A stretch of 64,000 nucleotides of DNA from positions 38,410,700-38,474,699 of the forward strand of contig CM050648.1 in assembly GCA_027574665.1 (NCBI GenBank). Reading direction: 5' to 3'. The notes under the pieces are model-generated. The model saw nothing but the letters and a program-made list of their open reading frames with translations, searched no databases and was not told the DNA's origin. The stretch comes from Rhynochetos jubatus. Taxonomy: Eukaryota; Chordata; Aves; Eurypygiformes; Rhynochetidae. This document shows, in pieces, positions 57,801-64,000 of the stretch (position 1 is its first letter; the number at the start of each line of letters is the position of its first letter). The translations under genes and the position numbers were made by a program.

Positions 57801-60800
57801 TGAGCAGTTCTTGTTCACAGAACAGGAACATTTATGGTAACTTGGGAGAAGTGGTGAAAACAGGATATTCTCTGCACTCCAAATTAATGCATAGGGCAGT
57901 ACTGGAGAATGCTTCCTAAGAATTTCTTTGCATGGGAGAGCTCACAGAGCAGGTATCTTTGATTTAGCAGCAGGATGGAGCTGAAATCATGTCCTGACAT
58001 GCAAGCATTTTGGATTATTTAACAGCTTAATTTTTCTTTGAGGATTGATGGCTTAGTCTGTCAGTTATTTGTTTGAGATATTTTATGATCTGATGATTTC
58101 TCCTCACATATTTTAGTCAGGCATATTATGTATCATTGTTGCTTTATGTTTTCTATTACTGGGAATTAATTTTTCAAACAGTGTCTTCATTTAATTACAT
58201 AATACAATCACATGTGCATTTTGCATGAATAGGAAGAATCTGTTTTAATTTAGCCATTATATATTTTCCTATCTTGGGTTTTCCAGTTAAAATTCCCAAG
58301 TTTTTTTTTGTTTTAACATAACAATAGCCATTTTCATTGCTTCTTACATTATAACAAAAGCACTCAGATGTCAGTTCATAGATTGACATAATCAGCTTTG
58401 TCTCTTAATTAGAAAAGAGAATAAAGCTGTTTAGGGGTGTCAATAAAATGACAGATGTATCATTAACAGAAGGCTACATTGGATCAGAATTGTGCAAATG
58501 CTTGGAATGGAAATATTAAAAATTTTTACTGATAACCTTTCATTTCTAATTTATTTCCTCGGGATTTTTTTCTGATTGAAAAATAATAAAGCCAAAGGTA
58601 CATAATACGGCATATAAATGGAACAATTACCGGTGACGGAAAACTCCAGTTCCTTCTGTAAGGACACAAGTTTATGAACACAGTATAGCTAAAGCTAGGA
58701 AAACCTGTTCCTCAGGACTCCTGCCTACCCTCAAAATAGAAATCAGCATGGCCAGTGCACCCTTTGTCTATGCCTTTGACGCACTCTTCATCATCCCTAT
58801 GCTGTCACCAATTGTTTATGAACAAAGGGAAAGCATGTAGATTTTAATATGAAATTCAGACCACACCCAATACCTGACTTCTCGGTGCAGCCCACAACGT
58901 GAAATCTTTTCACAAGTAGTCTGAATAGTCAGGTTAGGATTAACTTCAGTGAGTCCATCTCTTGCACGTTTCTCCACCAGTTTACAATGCTGGTGATACT
59001 GGCCCTTGGATGTAATGAAAGTCCATTGTACTTGTAAGACTCAATGGCTTTCAGATGGAACAAATCAAAATTACGACACCTGACTGAATTCCAAATATTC
59101 AAATATTGGGACAATGGGAAGTGTGTTCTTCGGGCTTCAAGCAGACAGATGGAAATAAGATTGCAAGATGCATCTATGATCTGTCTGCAGTGGCTCATCC
59201 CTTGACGTCTAAGGTATTCACAAGACCTAGCACCTCATAGCAGCGTTACTGGCAGCCTGGGCTAGCGGGTTTTGAGACTTCCTACAGATCCATCTTCTGG
59301 CAAACAATACTAAACAATACAGAGTTCCTGCTAGGAAGAAATCTGGGCTGTTTTGCCTATTCAGCATCGGTCACATGACAAAATTCGAGGTGCAGATGGG
59401 CTAGCTGACAGGTCAAGCAGCCAGCCACATGAGAGAGCACCCTCGAGTGTACTCTAACACACTCACGCCTATAGCTTTCTATACCAGACGAGTGGCTGTA
59501 CAGCCAGTCTCGGAGGTGTTTCAGCAAGGAGAACGATGAATGGGTCAGTCGCCTGGCCATAGTCCCAAGTTTGCATCCAATTTTGCACAGTCATATTAGC
59601 ATGGATGAGGTGTCCTAAATATTTTTCTCTTTCTCTGGCTGCATCCACTTGCTTTTCACTAGAGCCTGTAAAGCTCATTACCTCACCAATAGAAGTGTTT
59701 TAAACTTTCAAAATTTCATGAAACTTTGACATTTCCATGAATTTTGTTTCCCGTGTATAGACAACTGCCTCATCTACTCTTTGGGATTTAGCATTTAATT
59801 AGGTGGGTTTTCAAAACAGGTGTAATGGTATTCAGTTGGAATAGCTTGCTGGAATATATTGAACACTTAAATGAAATTTCTAATTTTCAAATTCAAGCCT
59901 TTTACTTGATGGAAAATGGAAATTACTGTTACCTGCACCAGGGAGTTTAGTTCTATCCTATACCCTTGAACTAGGAAATTATGCAATTGGATGGTATCTT
60001 CTTTTTTTTTTTTTTTTTTTAAGAAGGATAATATATTTCAGTAAATCTGGGACAGGCAAGTCTTGGACTTTTCAGAAACATGATCTTTTTATAACTCAAG
60101 TATTATTTTCTGCAGGAAACAACTTAGGAAAACAATGAAACATGTATTCATTTGCAATTGTAATGTCTCTGATTACAGTCCCCAAGTTGACATTTACTCA
60201 ATTTAATTAAAAAAAAATTGAGAATTGTATTTATATTTTCTACTCCATCTTTCACAGCAGAGGGATTTAAAACATGTTCAGTCCTACAATGTCCTAGTTA
60301 CTGTTCCATCTTGCGATCTTCAATTAATAATATTTTAAATTTCCGTGACTGCAAAATGAAAACGTATTCTTGATTTAGCTAACACTGAAATCAGTTGGGT
60401 TACCTAAAACCATCAAGGCTGTTGCACATTCCGGAGAACTCACACAAATACACGGCCAGGAGCTTCATTGAGGTTTAACCCTTATGCCCTTGAACACAAT
60501 AGAGTTTACATAAATATTTAAGAAGGGCAGCCCCAGACCAATTAAAGGAATATATTCTCCAAGCATCAAACCATTGTTTTCAGGCAATACACTGAAGCTC
60601 TTAAATTAATACATATTAAATCTGTTATGGGCTCAGCACAGTTTTAGGCTCAGGAGGGGGAAGAGCAGATGAGAGCACCCCAGGGGGAGGTCGGGCAGAG
60701 ATTGCCCGTGAGACACGCGACCCACCGCCCAGCTCACAGGGCGGCACAGACTGTGGGTGGCCACAGCCTGCCCCACAAATCTGCCTGAGGAGGAGAGGGC

Positions 60801-61269
60801 ACAACACAACCGTCCCTCTCGCCTATCCTTTCAGCATCCTAGGAAAAGCTGTGGGCACGCTGAGAAGGCTGTGACTGCCTTCATTCTGATATTTGCTAAA
60901 TAAAATTGAGGAGCAGCTGTTTTGTGGGAAATATATTTAAGATTTTTTCTTTAATCTTTAAAAATAAAAATGTTGTAAGATACTTCAGAATTTCCCTCAT
61001 AATGAGAAGTCTAGTTTCAGGCAAGTCTTACCCAGGAATGCTCAGTAAAAGACTGCACTTCATATCCACTCAGTTCAGACTAGATAACGCCATCGGGTTG
61101 CTGTTACATAGCGTGTAGCATGAATTATAGAAGGGTGCTGCTCAGTAATGTGAAAAGTATCACTACCCAGCCCTCGGAAAATAAATTTGCAAGTAATCAG
61201 GTTTGTTGCTCCCTAATTGTGGCAGCTTTTTAAGGCTGGGACAGGATTTATCCAACTGTGAACTGTGAG
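54871..61269. other. Unassigned non-coding DNA
   Basis: No supported gene in 6.4 kb. Locally GC-richer patches at 55190-55430 and 60640-60830 hold short spurious frames. Homopolymer T runs lie at 56266-56280 and 60002-60020. Confidence 0.5.
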
Positions 61270-61490
61270 AAAGTGTGGCTTGAAAAAGATCGATGTGTGC
61301 TATTGCGGGCAGGAGCAGAGCCAGAGCAGATTCCAGGGGAAGAGGAGAAGGAGAGAAAGGGTGCAGGTGAAATGGGAAACAGTGGGCAAGTTTTGGAAGA
61401 AGGGGAGGGATTTGAGGAAAGAACATAGAAGCAAGTCTAGTAAGAGGGAAGAAAAAAGGAGGCTTGCTGCAACTGGTGAGGAGCAAAAGA
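61270..61490. repeat. Purine-rich tract
   Basis: The plus strand is mostly G and A (for example GGGGAAGAGGAGAAGGAGAG near 61337). It gives rise to overlapping spurious frames on both strands (61163-61576). Non-tandem, low-complexity. Confidence 0.6.
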
Positions 61491-62054
61491 GGAAGAGTGG
61501 TTTATATTTATTCAGCTGTTCAGGCTATACTGTTGAATTTTTCAATGCATTTTTGAACAAAACATGTAAGTCCTGACTGTAATTCTGTAATTCATGTAAA
61601 GTCTGACATCTGAAGATCTAGGGGGAGAGGGGGGAAATTGCTTGCAGACCCCCATGTGCTGCTGTGCTTCCAGTTTGGAAATGCGTGGCCATAGCTGTGG
61701 GAGTCATGAAATCGTTAATTAAAGACTTAATAGCTGTATTGCATCCTTTTTTAAAGATCAAATGCAAAATTTTTTATTCATCTAAAACTATGTGCATGCA
61801 GATTTTAAGACAGAGTAAGTGGCCCTGTTTCTCTAGTTAATTACCTCGATAAATCAGGAGTGGGCTGCTGGTATTTGAAAATCATGTGCGTGGTAGAGCA
61901 AGCGAGAGAACGGTTTTCTGCAGCATTCTGTTGTTGGCCTATAATGGTATATAATGTACTCGGGTTAAAAGGGTAGTACTGGTCCTCACGATAGCCCCAT
62001 GACTATAGCATCAGCAGTGTTCTGCAATAAAACTAAATATTGCAATGAAACTAC
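61491..62054. other. Unassigned non-coding DNA
   Basis: No gene or transposon. The stretch 61700-61920 is non-repetitive and TAAT-rich (for example CGTTAATTAAAG near 61713) and could be conserved, but I cannot demonstrate it. Confidence 0.45.
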
Positions 62055-62161
62055 TGTTGAAACTCTAGCGGAAGGTGTCTCTGCCCATGGCAGGGAGTTT
62101 GGAACTGGATGATCTCTAAGGCCCCTTCCAACCCAAACCATTCTATGATTCTAGGATTCTA
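62055..62161 (+). mobile_element. Minimal CR1 3' tail
   Basis: A sense CR1 remnant of about 105 bases: CTAGCGGAAGGTGTCTCTGC, CCATGGCAGGG, TTGGAACTGGATGATCTCTA, CCCCTTCCAACCCAAACCAT, then the octamer end ATTCTATGATTCTAGGATTC. Like the 44 kb copy, it is truncated just upstream of the hairpin region. Confidence 0.95.
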
Positions 62162-63649
62162 TTGTCTGTGTTACTGTTACCAAAAAAATTGCAACAGCAC
62201 TCAGATTTTCCTACAGTCAAATTACTCTCTGCTTGCATATATGAATATATGTATAAATAAGTATGCTTATATATACATAATCTCTGTTCATAAATACACA
62301 TACACACACGTGCATTCTGAATGAGTTGTGCTTGCTTCTTGAAAATGGCTAATATTCCCTGGAAGAGGAAATCAAGCGAGTGATTTTATCGATACTAGTT
62401 GATCTCACCAATGAAGAAGAATTTTACAATGTATAGTGTAGATAGATGATGGAGAAAGGCTGTTTCTATCTCCATCTAAGACAGGGGTAATGGATGGGTA
62501 TAGACAGGCAGGAGAGCACGGTAAGGATGGACAAGAATCACCTTATGCATCCTCTGTGCCAGTACATCATGTACGTGGTCCACAGTGGTTACGGTGGTGA
62601 TCAGGGTTCGAGAAGGGATTTGGTAAAGGATGAGCTGGTAGTGAAAGCAGAGGGGCAATTTTTGAACTGAGAATACATTCCCTGAGATGAGAGAAGAGGA
62701 TCCCCAGGTCTGAACAGGAGCTTGGTTTGAGAGGGAAGTTAACAGTGGGTGATCAAAGGGGCTGAATGGTGGTGGCAGGTCCACAGAGGCACCCCAAGAG
62801 GGATGGGCAGCCAGGGTGGAAGTACGAAGAGGGATCACGGGGAGGAGAAAAAAGTTCGCAGACGAGTGGGCCAGGAAAACTGACATAAAACACCAAATAC
62901 GGGAACAGACATGACAGGATTAGGGAACTGTAGAGGATTCATCCTCTCTTTGCTGCCTAAGTGAGCGACTCTGACCTATCTGTATTGTTAATAAAGACCA
63001 ATACTTCCAGAAAGCCTTTTCACTTCTTTTCTCTGTAGTGATTATAGGGAACTTATAAGATGTCTGGCTTAACCAAGATACCCAACTTTTCAACAGCTCA
63101 GTTACATGAAAAGTATATTTTCATTATCCATTTTGCTTTAGCATTCATACAGTTTTATAAGAAATAATACTTGATTTTTAATTTTTTTTTTAACTTCTGA
63201 AATTATATACTACGTAAAGAAAATACAGTTGCTGCACACAGAAGATGCAGTATCTTTCCATCTAACATTCTCCTCTCTTTCCTTGTTACCAGGGTTTTTT
63301 AAATGTGATGATGTCCCACCACTGTTTCTGAGATTTCCTGCATTTATTTGTTTGCTCTTTATTACGTAAGGGATGATTTCTGCCTGTTTGAATATATTTC
63401 TGTGGGGAGTGCTGACATTCTTATCCACACTTCGCTTGTCATTTCTAGGCCAGACGGTTAATATGATTTTCTACTATGAGCTACTTACTGTGTACAGTTT
63501 TAACATGTGTTGGAGCGAGGCAGTATACTGAAGTGCACAAATGGCTTATGTGAAAGAGTTGGGTACTAGCTGAGGGTTGTTGGGTTCTCTTAGGTGAAGT
63601 CAGTTAGTAGGCAGTGTAAATATGTTCCTGATAGTGGTAAAAGGAAATA
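62162..63649. other. Unassigned non-coding DNA
   Basis: No supported gene. The minus-strand frame 62476-62886 (136 codons) shows no recognisable domain. TA/CA-rich patch at 62235-62310. Confidence 0.5.
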
Positions 63650-63795
63650 CTGGTGGACTTCATATTCTGATCCCATCCTTCTCACTTGAATACAAGTAAA
63701 AATTGTTTATGTTTGTGGATAATACCAAAAGAGGAGCGGCTGCAAGCCTGCAAAGGAGGGATTAACGTTCCAAATGGTGAACGGGAAAACACAGA
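63650..63795 (+). mobile_element. Probable ancient CR1 fragment (past the reverse-transcriptase active site)
   Basis: GTTTGTGGATAATACCAAAA (near 63711) matches the CR1 line that encodes 'FADDTK'. In place of the catalytic pair it reads FVDNTK. The following bases, GCTGCAAGCCTGC, GGAGGGATTAACG and TTCCAAATGGTGAACG, track the same CR1 region. Divergence is high, similar to the 3.6-4.6 kb element. The left boundary is uncertain. Confidence 0.5.
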
Positions 63796-63802
63796 GGACT
63801 AA

Positions 63803-64000
63803 TCAACAGCATCTGGTCAGGACCACGGTCTTTTCTCTGGGAAAAGGCTGAGGGCTGTAATGGTTCCCGAGCTGGGTTTTGATCAACGTGGTGGTGATTT
63901 TGCACAGAGGGCCGAGGTTGCGCTGGGCGGCAAAGCCGGGTGTGTTGCCCTCGAGATGGAAGAGGTAAATGCTCTGCTGCACTCAGTGCCGGACACTGCC
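63803..64000 (+). other. Open frame running off the window edge
   Basis: After a TAA at 63800 the frame stays open for 66 codons to the last base, with an ATG at 63860 (47 codons to the edge). The tail is GC-richer than its surroundings. A CAG at 63905-63907 followed 57 bases later by GAG|GTAAAT (donor-like, intron starting at about 63965) could bound a small exon, but the polypyrimidine tract is poor. No protein family is recognised. Chance is the default explanation. Confidence 0.12.

Noticed and set aside
1-64000. tRNA, rRNA, snRNA and snoRNA genes
   Set aside because: None was recognised by eye on either strand. A covariance-model scan would be needed to exclude small ones.

Overview
The window looks like bird nuclear DNA. 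It is AT-rich and intron-poor in signal, and it carries several 5'-truncated CR1 retrotransposon tails ending in the avian octamer-type repeat (ATTCTATG)n. It also holds one retroviral LTR of a type common in non-galliform birds, a few very old MIR/CR1-like fossils, and simple repeats. CR1 tails of this kind plus that LTR fit a neoavian bird best. The species cannot be named from the sequence. Nothing bacterial or viral in gene organisation is present: no operons, no ribosome-binding sites, no dense coding.

I find no protein-coding gene that I can support. The longest open frames (about 160-170 codons) lie in low-complexity purine-rich DNA, in GC-rich stretches where stops are rarer, or inside transposons, and none shows a family I recognise. 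The only recognisable protein remnant is a 71-codon reverse-transcriptase piece inside an ancient CR1 (3678-3893). Two weak exon candidates are recorded: an open stretch ending at a consensus splice donor at 39940/39941, and a frame that runs off the right edge from 63803. The window is best read as part of a gene desert or a very long intron.

Layout. 1-3000: unassigned, with a purine tract near 2.7 kb. 3.6-4.6 kb: ancient CR1, preceded by a possible older repeat. 4.6-15.7 kb: unassigned, with a homeodomain-rich AT stretch near 7.0-7.6 kb that resembles conserved non-coding DNA. 15.7-19.1 kb: a pair of diverged, collinear elements 3.17 kb apart that share an exact 19-mer. 20.2-21.0 kb: two CR1 tails. 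28.3-28.7 kb: one antisense CR1. 34.7 kb: TA/TG repeat. 37.9-38.1 kb: MIR. 39.4-40.7 kb: CpG-richer block with the exon candidate. 41.4-41.7 kb: compact cluster of GATA-type and other factor motifs. 42.2-42.4 kb: large polypyrimidine microsatellite. 44.1 and 62.1 kb: two minimal CR1 tails. 51.5-52.1 kb: solo LTR on the minus strand, followed by another CR1. 63.65 kb to the end: old CR1 scrap and the edge-open frame.

No genes can be said to work together here. If the region has a function it is most likely regulatory. The best leads are the duplicated element pair at 15.7/18.9 kb and the motif cluster at 41.4 kb. I do not see an undescribed enzymatic, defence or mobile system. All identity and family statements come from reading by eye, with no database search.
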